Below are positions 21,596 through 29,824 of a stretch of DNA of 33,210 nucleotides, piece by piece. The translations under genes were made by a program, and so were the position numbers. The DNA is taken from positions 1 through 33,210 of the forward strand of contig JBKPDV010000266.1 in NCBI GenBank assembly GCA_046728075.1, given 5' to 3'. The first letter of the stretch is position 1. Each line of letters begins with the position of its first letter. Under the pieces are notes generated by a model. The model was not told where the DNA came from. It saw only the letters and a program-made list of their open reading frames with translations, and did no database searches. The DNA comes from JBKPDV01 sp046728075. Lineage in GTDB: Bacteria > Acidobacteriota > Thermoanaerobaculia > UBA5066 > Gp7-AA6.

Positions 21596-22575
21596 ATGCT
21601 CGGCTCCAGTGGTTGCGGCATGGCGACTCCATCGGGCCCGGGCCAGAGGAGCGCGTCGGCGTGGCGAGCATCCGGCTTCACACGGCCCGCGGCGATGAGG
21701 CACCGCTCGAGGTTCGCGCCCTGCCCGACTTCCACTCCGTCAAAGAGCGCGCTCTGACTGATCCGGGCGCCGTCGCCGACGCTTATCCGGCCGAGGACGC
21801 TCGATTGCGCGGCGAAGTGCGCGATCGGGATTCGGGAGAGGAGGCGGGACCGTTCGTCGAAGACGCCGGCCCCGGAGGGGAAGGGGCCACCGCGCGACAG
21901 CGCTTCGAGCGACGCGCGGAGGAAATCGCCCGGTCGGCCGAGGTCGGCGAACGGACCCTCGTGGAGCACGTAGCCGATCTGCTCTCCGCGTGCGAGCATC
22001 GGGCCCCAGACATCGGCCACGAGAGAGGCTTCCCCTTCGGGGATGCCGGGCAGCAGCCGCGGCGAGAGAACACAGACACCGGTGTAGAGCAGGGGCCGCG
22101 AGCTCTTGCCCCCGAAGCCCGTGATGATGTCCCCTTCGGCCTGAAGCGGCGTGTATCGCTCGGGCGCTCGGTTTTCGACGGTGAGCAGTGTCGCACCCCG
22201 ACCACTTGCGGTGTGTGCCTGCCACAACCGGGCAAGGTCGAGCTCGATCGCGGCATCGCAGTTGACGACGAGGAAGTCTTCCGGACCGAGCCAGGCGGCG
22301 GCATTTTTCAAAGCTCCGGCGGTTCCCAGGATCGGATCCTCCCGGAAGAACTCCAGCTCGGGGAGATCCATCGCGCGATCGCGAAGGTCGCGTTGGATTT
22401 CGTCGCCGAGATGATGGAGATTGACGCCCGCTTCGCGGATTCCCTGACTCGCAAGCCCTGAGAGGTGCGCGCGCGCGAGCGCCACGTTCAAGAAAGGCAG
22501 AAGCGCCTTGGGAATACGCTCGGTCACCGGCCGGAAGCGTTCGCCCCGACCCGCGGCGAGGAGGAAAGCCTTCAC
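21562..22575 (-). CDS. Sugar-phosphate nucleotidyltransferase
   Basis: The 337-residue enzyme begins MKAFLLAAGRGERFRPVTER followed by IPKALLPF, the nucleotide-binding G-x-G-x-R-x-x-P-x-T...PK signature. NLHHLGDEIQRDLRD, LGTAGALKNAAAWLGPEDFLVVNCDA (the metal-binding acidic site) and DLGRPGDFLRASLEAL follow. Residues 245-325 contain hexapeptide-type repeats (SVLGRISVGDGARISQSALF, LERCLIAAGR). Such proteins make NDP-sugars, often GDP-mannose or dTDP-glucose; the sugar cannot be assigned. The start is GTG, with repeat array J beginning only 8 bp upstream and no ribosome site visible. It overlaps the pseudopilin gene at its 3' end. Confidence 0.8.
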   Translation of the reverse strand: MKAFLLAAGRGERFRPVTERIPKALLPFLNVALARAHLSGLASQGIREAGVNLHHLGDEIQRDLRDRAMDLPELEFFREDPILGTAGALKNAAAWLGPEDFLVVNCDAAIELDLARLWQAHTASGRGATLLTVENRAPERYTPLQAEGDIITGFGGKSSRPLLYTGVCVLSPRLLPGIPEGEASLVADVWGPMLARGEQIGYVLHEGPFADLGRPGDFLRASLEALSRGGPFPSGAGVFDERSRLLSRIPIAHFAAQSSVLGRISVGDGARISQSALFDGVEVGQGANLERCLIAAGRVKPDARHADALLWPGPDGVAMPQPLEPSIQGFHSTSPRR

Positions 22576-22582
22576 GTGGGGC

Positions 22583-22690
22583 GGGACTCGGGACTCGGGA
22601 CTGGGGACTCGGTCGCGATGTGGTCGGAAGCGTCGATTCTCGTCACGTTTTTTCTTTCGAGTCCCGAGTTCCGAGTTCCGAGTCCCGACT
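22583..22690. repeat. Heptad repeat array J (GGGACTC), inverted arms
   Basis: The left arm (22583-22612) has GGGACTC three times with one GGGACTG. The right arm (22659-22690) has CGAGTCC and CGAGTTC units. The spacer is about 46 nt and reads as the end of the CYTH gene's frame. The left arm lies directly upstream of the nucleotidyltransferase start, and the right arm encodes the C-terminus of the CYTH protein. Confidence 0.85.
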
Positions 22691-23266
22691 TTCGAAGACC
22701 ATATCCTCCGGCAGCCCCGGCTCCTCCTTCCTCCTCATCGCGTAGAGCTTGGCGTAGGAGTAAGGGACCGCGGAAGCGAAGTCCAGATCGAGCGCGACGA
22801 CCACACGCCGGATCTCAGTCGGGTCCCCCTCGATCTCGACGTAATTGCCGATGGGGGTCTCGTCCAGAGCGACCAGGGCTGAGTCCAGCCTCCACTCCTC
22901 CCGCCTCTTCTCGTAGCGGAACCGGGGAGAGAGCCCGAGCGCTTCGAGGATCGCCTCGATCTCCTTGGCGTCCGAGACGCGCGTCTCTCGCTCCACCCGC
23001 TGCTTGATCCCGTCGTCGAGTCGCGCCGGCCCCTTGTAGGTCAGGATCGTCTCGCCGCCCGCCCTGCGGACCCGCAGCGTCGAGCCGGAACGGAGGAGCC
23101 GCCCGGGCGCGTCGTCATAGAGCTCGTTGGCCTCGAAGTGGAGTTCCGAGACGCTCCGGGCGCCCAGGGCGCGAAGGCACTCCCGCACGCGCGCCAGGTC
23201 TTCGCAAGGAAGCTTGATCTCGATCTCTTGACGGGGACCGCCCGGGGGTGCGGGATCCGACGTCAC
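22643..23266 (-). CDS. CYTH-domain protein (adenylate cyclase / triphosphatase superfamily)
   Basis: The GTG at 23266 overlaps the stop of the YqeY gene (GTGA) and gives 207 residues. The longer frame upstream translates YqeY out of frame. The ExExK signature is EIEIKLP near the N-terminus. Later basic and acidic strands that line the tunnel are present: RVRRAGGETILTYKGP, KQRVERETRV, FRYEKRREEWRLDSALVALD and NYVEIEGDPTEI. The superfamily includes class IV adenylate cyclases and thiamine or inorganic triphosphatases; the activity is not predictable here. The last 17 residues (ESRDSELGTRDSKEKT) are written by repeat array J and its spacer, so they are probably not part of the fold. Confidence 0.8.
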   Translation of the reverse strand: MTSDPAPPGGPRQEIEIKLPCEDLARVRECLRALGARSVSELHFEANELYDDAPGRLLRSGSTLRVRRAGGETILTYKGPARLDDGIKQRVERETRVSDAKEIEAILEALGLSPRFRYEKRREEWRLDSALVALDETPIGNYVEIEGDPTEIRRVVVALDLDFASAVPYSYAKLYAMRRKEEPGLPEDMVFESRDSELGTRDSKEKT

Positions 23267-23700
23267 GGAAGGAGAGCTCGGGCCATCTCCTGCGCCCGCT
23301 TCCCGTCCACGTGCGCGCGGTGTCGGGCCATGACTTCCTTCATCAGCGCGCCGACGTCTTTGGAGGAGGAAAATCCCTTTTCCGCGATGATCGCGCGCAG
23401 GATCTGCTCGAGGTCGGCCGGCGAAAGAGCCTGCGGCAGATAGCCCTCCAGGATCGCGAGCTCCTCCTTTTCGGCGGCCACCAGATCCGCGCGGCCGCCC
23501 CGCTCGTACTGCTCGATCGCTTCCTTGCGTTGCTTGACCGCCCGCCGAATGGCCGCTTCGATCTCTTCGTTGGTGAGGTCTCGCTGTTCCCGGATTCTTT
23601 CGTTCTTCAACGCGGAGAGCAGCAGCCGGAGCGTGGAGACCCGGCGTTTCTCGCCGCTCTTCATCGCGGTTTTGAGGTCCGCTTCGATGCGCGGGAGCAT
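23263..23700 (-). CDS. GatB/YqeY family protein
   Basis: The 145-residue helical protein matches YqeY. The matching parts are LKTAMKSGEKRRVSTLRLLL, LTNEEIEAAIRRAVKQRKEA, EKEELAILEGYLPQALS and KDVGALMKEVMARHRAHVDG. It is related to the tail domain of the tRNA amidotransferase GatB; its own function is not settled. It is coupled to the CYTH gene by a GTGA overlap. It is divergent from selB, with array K filling the gap. No ribosome site is visible before ATG 23700. Confidence 0.9.
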   Translation of the reverse strand: MLPRIEADLKTAMKSGEKRRVSTLRLLLSALKNERIREQRDLTNEEIEAAIRRAVKQRKEAIEQYERGGRADLVAAEKEELAILEGYLPQALSPADLEQILRAIIAEKGFSSSKDVGALMKEVMARHRAHVDGKRAQEMARALLP

Positions 23701-23720
23701 TGGCGGAGGCTATCACCGGA

Positions 23721-23808
23721 GTCGTGAGACGTGAGACGTGAGAGCTGAGACGAAAAGCGGAACCCTAATTGATCCCACGTCTCACGTCTTACGTCTCACG
23801 TCTTACGG
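23721..23808. repeat. Heptad repeat array K (GTGAGAC), in a divergent promoter region
   Basis: The left arm (23721-23752) has GTGAGAC, GTGAGAG, CTGAGAC. The right arm (23775-23808) has CACGTCT and TACGTCT units. The spacer is about 22 nt. Unlike the others, this array lies between two divergently transcribed starts (yqeY at 23700 and selB at 23832), so it cannot act as an intrinsic terminator for either gene. Confidence 0.85.
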
Positions 23809-23831
23809 TCCTCTCGCTGTAGCCTCTTGCC

Positions 23832-25724
23832 GTGAAGCGCTTCCTGATCGGCACGGCCGGGCACATCGACCACGGCAAGACGGCGCTCGTGAAGGCCCTG
23901 ACGGGCATCGACGCCGACCGCCTGCCCGAAGAGAAGAAGCGCGGGATCACGATCGATCTGGGTTTCGCGCATGCGGAGTGGGAGGAAGTGCGCCTGTCGT
24001 TTGTCGATGTGCCCGGGCACGAACGGTTCGTCAAGAACATGCTCGCCGGCGCGGGAGGGATCGACGCGGTTCTCCTGGTCGTGGCGGCAGACGAGTCGGT
24101 CATGCCCCAGACGCGGGAACACTTCGAGATCGTGCGGCTGCTCGGAATCGACCGCGGCGTGGTGGCGGTGACCAAGACTGATCGCGCGGAGGCGGAGCTC
24201 GTGCAGGTGACCGTGTCGGACGTACGGGAGCTCGTCGCGGGCTCGTTTCTGGCGCAGTCCCCCATCCTGCCCGTCTCCGCTCGAACGGGAGAGGGGCTGG
24301 AGGCATTGAAAAAGGCGCTCGTCCGCCTCGCCGGTGGTGACGAGGCCGCTGTCCGCGAAAAGCAGGCCGTGCGCCTCCCGATCGACCGCGCGTTTTCGAT
24401 CGCGGGTTTCGGTCCCGTTGTGACGGGAAGCCTCGTCTCCGGAACACTCGCGAAGGACCAGAAGCTGGAGCTCCTGCCCGCTCGCCTGCCGGTGCGCGTC
24501 CGGCGGTTGGAGGTCCATGGGCGGGAGACGGCGCAGGCGCGGGCCGGCGAACGCGTGAGCGCCAATCTCGCCGGCGTCAATCTCTCCGATTTGAAGCGAG
24601 GTCTCGTGCTCGCCGCGCCGGCCGCGTTTGCGACAACTTCGCTCGTGACGGCACGCCTCGAGCTTCTCCCCGATGCCCCTCGTTTGAAGAGCGGGGACCG
24701 CGTTTCCTTTCATCACTTCTCGGCGGAAACGCAGGCTCGCGTGCGCGTCCTGGACGGCGGGACTCTCGCTCCGGCCGGGAGCGGCCGGGTTCAGCTGCGG
24801 CTCTCCGAGCCGATCGCGGCGATCCCGGGCGACCGTTTCGTCGTGAGAAGGCTCTCTCCCGTCGAGACGATCGGCGGCGGAGTCCTGTTGGATCCCCTTT
24901 TGCCTCGAATTTCCCGGCGAATGCTTCCCGAAGCTCTCGGCTGGCTCGACCGGTTGGAATCCGGGCTTTCCGAAAAGCTCGGACTCTGGATCGAGCAGGC
25001 TCGCGAGAGCGGAGCGGGGGAAGAAGAGCTGGCGGCGCGAGCCGGAGTGTCGCGCGAGGAAGTCCGATCCGCCCTGGCCGGCCCGATTGCAGACGGTCGG
25101 GTCCTCGCGCTGCGGCGCTCACCGGATCGTTATCTGGCGAAGGCTTCGCTCGACCGTCTCGCGGTGGCCGCGCGCGAAGCGATCCTGGATTACACGTCGC
25201 AGGCCGCCGGGGCAGTCGGCGCGCCCCGCGGCACGCTCCTCGCCCGACTGCTGCCGGCAGCCGATCCGCGATGGGCCGAGGTGATCGAGGGCGCTCTGGT
25301 CGCGCGCGGAACCTACGTCGTGGTTGGTGAGGAAGCGCGGCTTCCCGGCCGGGAGGACCTGGCGGGGGCCGATCGGGATCTGTCCGAAAAGATCGCGCAC
25401 GCTTTTGCCCGGCGGGGACTCGACCCCCCGTCGATCGGCGACGTGGCGGCGGAAGTGGGTCACAAGCAGAAAGTCGTCGAGGGGCTCGCCGGATACCTCG
25501 CCAAGAAGGGCTTGCTCGTGCGGCTGCCGGGCGGCTGGCTCATCTCGCGCGACGCCGTCGACGGAGTGACCTCCCGCCTGCGAGCCTCTGGCAAGAAATC
25601 CCTCGACGTAGCCGAGTTCAAGGCCATGTTCGGTTTGACGAGGCGTCTGGCGATTCCGCTTCTCGAGCACCTCGATGCGACGAAGGTCACGAGACGGGTC
25701 GGCGATAAAAGGGAAATTGTTTAG
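23832..25724 (+). CDS. selB: Selenocysteine-specific elongation factor SelB
   Basis: SelB delivers selenocysteyl-tRNA to UGA codons followed by a SECIS hairpin. The 630-residue GTG-start protein has the GTPase motifs GHIDHGKT (residues 10-17), RGITIDLGFA, DVPGHERFVKNMLAG and TKTD. It also has the SelB-type domain 2 (FSIAGFGPVVTGSLVSGTLA) and a C-terminal part of about 250 residues with winged-helix segments (VSREEVRSALAG, VEGLAGYLAKKGLLVRLPGG, VAEFKAMFGLTRRLAIPLLE) that read the SECIS RNA. selA, selD and tRNA-Sec are not in the window, nor is any obvious selenoprotein gene. The stop codon TAG overlaps the first bases of array L. The upstream gap is array K, with no clear ribosome site. Confidence 0.95.
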   Translation: MKRFLIGTAGHIDHGKTALVKALTGIDADRLPEEKKRGITIDLGFAHAEWEEVRLSFVDVPGHERFVKNMLAGAGGIDAVLLVVAADESVMPQTREHFEIVRLLGIDRGVVAVTKTDRAEAELVQVTVSDVRELVAGSFLAQSPILPVSARTGEGLEALKKALVRLAGGDEAAVREKQAVRLPIDRAFSIAGFGPVVTGSLVSGTLAKDQKLELLPARLPVRVRRLEVHGRETAQARAGERVSANLAGVNLSDLKRGLVLAAPAAFATTSLVTARLELLPDAPRLKSGDRVSFHHFSAETQARVRVLDGGTLAPAGSGRVQLRLSEPIAAIPGDRFVVRRLSPVETIGGGVLLDPLLPRISRRMLPEALGWLDRLESGLSEKLGLWIEQARESGAGEEELAARAGVSREEVRSALAGPIADGRVLALRRSPDRYLAKASLDRLAVAAREAILDYTSQAAGAVGAPRGTLLARLLPAADPRWAEVIEGALVARGTYVVVGEEARLPGREDLAGADRDLSEKIAHAFARRGLDPPSIGDVAAEVGHKQKVVEGLAGYLAKKGLLVRLPGGWLISRDAVDGVTSRLRASGKKSLDVAEFKAMFGLTRRLAIPLLEHLDATKVTRRVGDKREIV

Positions 25725-25892
25725 CTGACAGCTCTCAGCTTTCAGCTTTCAGCCAGACACCTTTTTACCCTCTCACGTCTCACCTCACAACCAATCGCCT
25801 AAGCCCTGGCAGATTGATCAACAATATAGATATTGTATTAGGAATCGCCCGGAAGCGAAGCTGAAAGCTGCAAGCTTTAAGCTGTTAGCTAC
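25723..25892. repeat. Composite heptad array L (AGCT family) around an AT-rich palindrome
   Basis: The left arm (25723-25755) has AGCTGAC, AGCTCTC, AGCTTTC. The right arm (about 25858-25892) has AGCTGAA, AGCTGCA, AGCTTTA, AGCTGTT. The spacer is about 100 nt, the longest seen. It contains a short piece of the array K unit family (CTCACGT, CTCACCT, near 25775) and the palindrome at 25821-25836. The selB stop and the TonB-like gene stop lie at the outer ends. Confidence 0.8.
25821..25836. repeat. AT-rich palindrome, second copy at 901-916
   Basis: ACAATAT-AG-ATATTGT is a perfect inverted repeat with 7-bp arms. The same sequence with a different centre (CC) is at 901-916 inside the small secreted protein gene. 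Including three flanking bases, 18 of 19 positions match. Its role is unknown. Confidence 0.6.
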
Positions 25893-26814
25893 TTCCCCCG
25901 AGCGACTTGCGCAGATTCAGGATCTGCTTGACCTCGATCGAGTAGCTCGCCGTCCCCGACATCGCCAGCTCGTTCCAGGAATCGGCGGCTTGCCCTTTCG
26001 CCCTTGCGGGCCGCATCGAGAGCGTCGGGAGCTCGTGACGAAAATAGGCGATCAGGACAGGATCGGTGATCTGGATCGGGACGACCTTTTCGATGCGGCC
26101 GGCCGCGGAGACCTTGACCCAGAGGCGGCAGGAGAAGGGACCCTTGAAGGAGTCGGCGTACCAGGGGGTCTTTTTCGGATTGGCCAGCGTGTCGAGCGCC
26201 TCGACGGGCACGGCTCCGTCGGTGATCGACGCGGGTTTCAAGCTCTCGTACCAGGCCGCATCCGTTCCCCACTCCATCGGAGGGGGAATCGGCGTCGACG
26301 GAGTCACCGGGGTCAACGCGATCTGCTCGATCTTCGGCGGGCGGACGGCGACCGCGAGATCGACGCGCATCGCCGACCAGGTTTCCACGGGTTGACCCGC
26401 TCGCCGGGCCGGATCGAAGACCCATCGATCGAAGGACTTCTTGGTGTCGGCCGCGAGCGACGGAATCGGATCGCGAATTCGCCGGGATTGCGTGACCTTT
26501 CCCGTCCGGTCCACGCGCATGGCGGCGAAAACAGGGACGGAGACGACGAACTCGTTGAAAACGGGTTTGGGTGGCGGAGCGGCCGGTGCCTCGACGTTCG
26601 TTCCGAAAGGGTTATCGGTCGGCAGCGTCAGTGTGGTGACCGGGTGCGTGTCCGTGATTCTCGCCGGGGTCACTCCCGGCGGCGGTGCCATACCCGCAGG
26701 CGCGGGCACCGGCACAGTGGCAGGCGCCGGGCCGGGCGTCGTCTGCGCCACGAGGGTCGCAAATGCTGTCCAGCCGCAGACGAGCGCGAAACGTAGCCAG
26801 AGCCGGGATTTCAT
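25885..26814 (-). CDS. TonB-like secreted protein
   Basis: The 309-residue protein starts with a signal peptide or anchor (MKSRLWLRFALVCGWTAFAT) and a Pro/Ala-rich stretch (residues 25-55) typical of TonB-type proteins. Two regions resemble TonB C-terminal folds. The first, at about 85-155, is VVSVPVFAAMRVDRTGKVTQ and DTKKSFDRWVFDPARRAGQP. The second, at about 230-285, is FSCRLWVKVSAAGRIEKVVP. In these families the pattern x-V-D-x-x-G-x-V followed by W-x-F-x-P-A is diagnostic. ExbB/ExbD are not adjacent, so transport function is unproven. The TAA stop lies inside array L. Confidence 0.6.
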   Translation of the reverse strand: MKSRLWLRFALVCGWTAFATLVAQTTPGPAPATVPVPAPAGMAPPPGVTPARITDTHPVTTLTLPTDNPFGTNVEAPAAPPPKPVFNEFVVSVPVFAAMRVDRTGKVTQSRRIRDPIPSLAADTKKSFDRWVFDPARRAGQPVETWSAMRVDLAVAVRPPKIEQIALTPVTPSTPIPPPMEWGTDAAWYESLKPASITDGAVPVEALDTLANPKKTPWYADSFKGPFSCRLWVKVSAAGRIEKVVPIQITDPVLIAYFRHELPTLSMRPARAKGQAADSWNELAMSGTASYSIEVKQILNLRKSLGGSS

Positions 26815-26842
26815 GGGTCCGCGGAAGTATAGCGAAGCAGCT

Positions 26843-29482
26843 CTATTTCGCTTCCAGCCAGTTCTGGCCGGCTCCGACCTGGACGTCCAAACGGACGCTC
26901 AGGGCCGCGGCTCCCTCCATGACCGACGCGACGAGATTTCGAACGGCCTCCACCTCCCCTTCCGGCGCCTCGAGCACGAGCTCGTCATGCACCTGCAGGA
27001 GCAGCCGAGCCGCGAGGCCGCGCTGCGAGAGGGCCTGGTCCAGGCGCACCATTGCGACCTTGATGATGTCCGCCGCGGACCCCTGGAACGGAGCGTTCAA
27101 TGCCATTCGCTCCGCGTTTCCGCGCACGTTCGGGTTGGAGGCGGCGATGTCGGGGATCGGACGGATGCGTCCGAAGATGGTCGAAACTTCGCGGGTGCGC
27201 CGCGCCTGCTCGAGGATTCCATCCAGGCACGCGCGAACCCGCGGGAACTGGTTGAAGTAGGACTCGATGTACGCCTTGGCCTCGGAAGTCGAGACTCCCA
27301 GATCCTTTCCCAGCGTGAAAGCGGCCATGCCGTAGAGAAGAGCGAAGTTGATCCGCTTGGCCGCGTTGCGCATCTCCGACGAGACCAGGTCCGGCGAAAC
27401 TCCGAAGATTCGCGCCGCGGTCGCGCGGTGGATGTCCTGACCTTCGACGAACGCCGCGATCAGAGCCTCGTCGCCGGAGAGATGCGCCAGGATGCGCAGC
27501 TCGATCTGCGAGTAGTCGGCGACGACCAGCCGCAGTCCGGGCGGGGCGATGAACGCGCGGCGGATCTCCCGGCCCGCGGCGGTTCGGATCGGAATGTTCT
27601 GGAGGTTCGGATCGGAAGAGGAGAGGCGCCCGGTGGCGGCGATTGTCTGTCGGAAAGACGTGTGAACGCGGCCGGCCGAATCGGCGAGCAACGGCAACGC
27701 GTCCACGTAGGTTCCCTTCAGCTTGGAGATCTCGCGAAACTCCAGGACCAGCCCGGGAAGCGGATAACCCTTCTCGGCCAGCTCGCTCAAGACCTCGACG
27801 CCCGTCGAGGAGGATCTCGTCTTGGCGGTTTTTTTCCCGCTCGGGTACTGAAGTTTTTCAAAGAGGATCTGACCGAGCTTGACGGGAGAGTTGATGTTGA
27901 ACTCCTCGCCCGCCTCGGCCCAGATCTTCTGCTCGAGCGCCCGCAAGTCGTGCTCCATGCGCACCGACATGTCCTTGAGATATTCGACGTCGATGGCGAC
28001 GCCCGCTGTCTCCATCCGCGCGAGCACGGGAGTCAGCGGACGTTCGATCTCGCGATAGATTTTCTCGAGCTGCGGCCGGCGGGCGAGCTCCCTCTCGAGC
28101 TCCGGGGCGAGAGAGACGGAGCCCGCCGACCGTTCGGCGAGCCACCGGTCCGCCGAGTCGGTCGCGAAGGACTCGGGAAGGAGACGTCCCTCTTCCGCCG
28201 GGAGAGGGGGTAGACAACCGCCGGTCACCCCCGCCTCCTTGTCGGCCGTGACCCGCTGGCCCAACCGCTGGAACGCCATGGGCTCGAACTCCGACGAGGC
28301 GACGCCGGGGAAGAGCATGTAATGGGCGAGACAGACGTCCAGTACGTCCGAGGCGAGGGCATTGCCCGCGCTTGCGAGAAAGGCGTCGAGCGGCTTGGCG
28401 TCTGCGATCGCGATTCGGGTGGCCGGCGCGTCGATTGCGGCCCAGCGCCGGAGAATGGCGTCACGGCTCTCCTCGGCGATCTCGACCCGAGCTCCGTCGG
28501 AGACGGCGAGCAGGGCTCGATCGCCGCGGGTCAAAAGCGCCACGCCCAGGCGCCCATCGGTCCGCAGCGAAAAGTCCTCACCCGGATCGAGCCGCCGTGA
28601 GGCGATCTCCGGCGCGGAGGCCGTCTCGCCGGCGATTTCCGCGGCGAGGGAGTGAAACTCGAGCTCGACGAAGATCTCCTTCAGGCGGGCCGCGTCCGGT
28701 GCGGAATACTTCCACTCATCCGGCGTGAATTCCACCGCCAGGTCGGTGGGAATCTCGACGAGACGCCGGGACAGCAGAGCGTCCTCCTGGTGCGCCCGAA
28801 GGCTCTCACCCACCTTTCCCTTGATCTCGCCCGCTTTCTCGAGCAGCGCGCTCAAGCTTCCGTAGGTCGAAATCCATTTCTTGGCCGTGACCGCGCCCAC
28901 ACCCGGAACGCCGGGTATGTTGTCGACGCTGTCTCCCATCAAGGCCAGGACGTCGGCGACCTGCCCCGGGCTGACTCCGAAGAAATCCACGACACCCGAG
29001 TCGTCTAAGAAAACTTCACGCCCCGTGTGGAAGACGCGAACTCCGGGTCGAACGAGCTGGAGCATGTCCTTGTCGGCTGTGACGATGACCACGTCGAATC
29101 CGGCCTCGGCCCCGTGCGCGGCGAGCGTGCCGATTACGTCGTCGGCTTCGAATCCGGGCAGCTCCAGGATCGGAATTTTGTAAGCATCCAGGACCCGGCG
29201 AATGTGGGGAAGCTGGACGGCCAGGTCGTCCTGCATCGGAGCGCGGTTGGCCTTGTACTCTGCGTACGCCTCGTGGCGCAGCGTGCGCTCCGGTCCGTCC
29301 CACGCAACGATCACGTAGTCGGGGCCATGCTCGCGCAGCATCTTGCGCAACATCGTGACGAACCCGTAGATGGCGTTGGTGGGCCGTCCCGCGGACGTCG
29401 AGAGCCGCTGGATAGCGTGGTAGGCGCGATGAATATTGGACATCGCGTCGATCAGGTAGAGCTTGCGAGAGGCTTCGGGCAT
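26843..29482 (-). CDS. polA: DNA polymerase I
   Basis: PolA fills gaps and removes RNA primers. The 879-residue protein has the N-terminal 5'-3' exonuclease (LYLIDAMSNIHRAYHAIQRL, VAWDGPERTLRHEAYAEYKA, LPGFEADDVIGTLAA, VTADKDMLQL, GDSVDNIPGVPGVGAVTAKK). The C-terminal polymerase has motif A VVADYSQIELR (about residue 658), motif B RNAAKRINFALLYGMAAF and motif C LLQVHDELVLE (about 830). The central domain (about 300-450) lacks a visible DxE metal motif at the expected start of the 3'-5' exonuclease, so proofreading is probably absent. In the O-helix the usual NFGxxYG is NFALLYG, with Ala for the Gly. No clear ribosome site precedes the ATG. Confidence 0.95.
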   Translation of the reverse strand: MPEASRKLYLIDAMSNIHRAYHAIQRLSTSAGRPTNAIYGFVTMLRKMLREHGPDYVIVAWDGPERTLRHEAYAEYKANRAPMQDDLAVQLPHIRRVLDAYKIPILELPGFEADDVIGTLAAHGAEAGFDVVIVTADKDMLQLVRPGVRVFHTGREVFLDDSGVVDFFGVSPGQVADVLALMGDSVDNIPGVPGVGAVTAKKWISTYGSLSALLEKAGEIKGKVGESLRAHQEDALLSRRLVEIPTDLAVEFTPDEWKYSAPDAARLKEIFVELEFHSLAAEIAGETASAPEIASRRLDPGEDFSLRTDGRLGVALLTRGDRALLAVSDGARVEIAEESRDAILRRWAAIDAPATRIAIADAKPLDAFLASAGNALASDVLDVCLAHYMLFPGVASSEFEPMAFQRLGQRVTADKEAGVTGGCLPPLPAEEGRLLPESFATDSADRWLAERSAGSVSLAPELERELARRPQLEKIYREIERPLTPVLARMETAGVAIDVEYLKDMSVRMEHDLRALEQKIWAEAGEEFNINSPVKLGQILFEKLQYPSGKKTAKTRSSSTGVEVLSELAEKGYPLPGLVLEFREISKLKGTYVDALPLLADSAGRVHTSFRQTIAATGRLSSSDPNLQNIPIRTAAGREIRRAFIAPPGLRLVVADYSQIELRILAHLSGDEALIAAFVEGQDIHRATAARIFGVSPDLVSSEMRNAAKRINFALLYGMAAFTLGKDLGVSTSEAKAYIESYFNQFPRVRACLDGILEQARRTREVSTIFGRIRPIPDIAASNPNVRGNAERMALNAPFQGSAADIIKVAMVRLDQALSQRGLAARLLLQVHDELVLEAPEGEVEAVRNLVASVMEGAAALSVRLDVQVGAGQNWLEAK

Positions 29483-29824
29483 GGGGAACGGATTCTAGAA
29501 CGTCGCTTCCGCTTACTCGGGACCTGCGCCTACCGGCGCACCGGCTCGCGGCTCGCCCGGATGCGGGCTCGACCGCGAGCCTGGTCCCTCGCGCGCTCTC
29601 GCTCCCGCGGCGCGCGCCTCCTCCCCTCTGGGAGACTACGCGCGCCGCGACGCACATTGTTACCGGGTCGACGAATCAAGGTCGCAAGCGGGGGAGTTAC
29701 GAGAGAAAACCGAGCGTTTCCGCGCTGTTCTTGCGCGGCGGTTGCAGTCCCAGGCTTCGTCGAGGAGTGGAGGAGTTGGCGGAACTCCAGGGTGGTCAAG
29801 GGATTGAGTCGGGAGCGGTGACTA
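29483..29824. other. Region upstream of polA, no recognised gene
   Basis: This is the larger part of a 494-bp gap. GC-rich inverted motifs are present (GGCTCG/CGAGCC clusters near 29545-29580, and GGAGTT/AACTCC around 29773). A long minus-strand frame crosses the region, but it is arginine- and proline-rich with no start signal. No tRNA or known RNA was identified. The polA promoter must lie here. Confidence 0.4.

Noticed and set aside
10228..25892. Calling all heptad arrays rho-independent terminators
   Set aside because: They lack T-tracts, have degenerate stems, occur between co-oriented genes that probably form one unit, and one lies between divergent starts. True terminators with T-tracts do exist in the window (13485, 29825).
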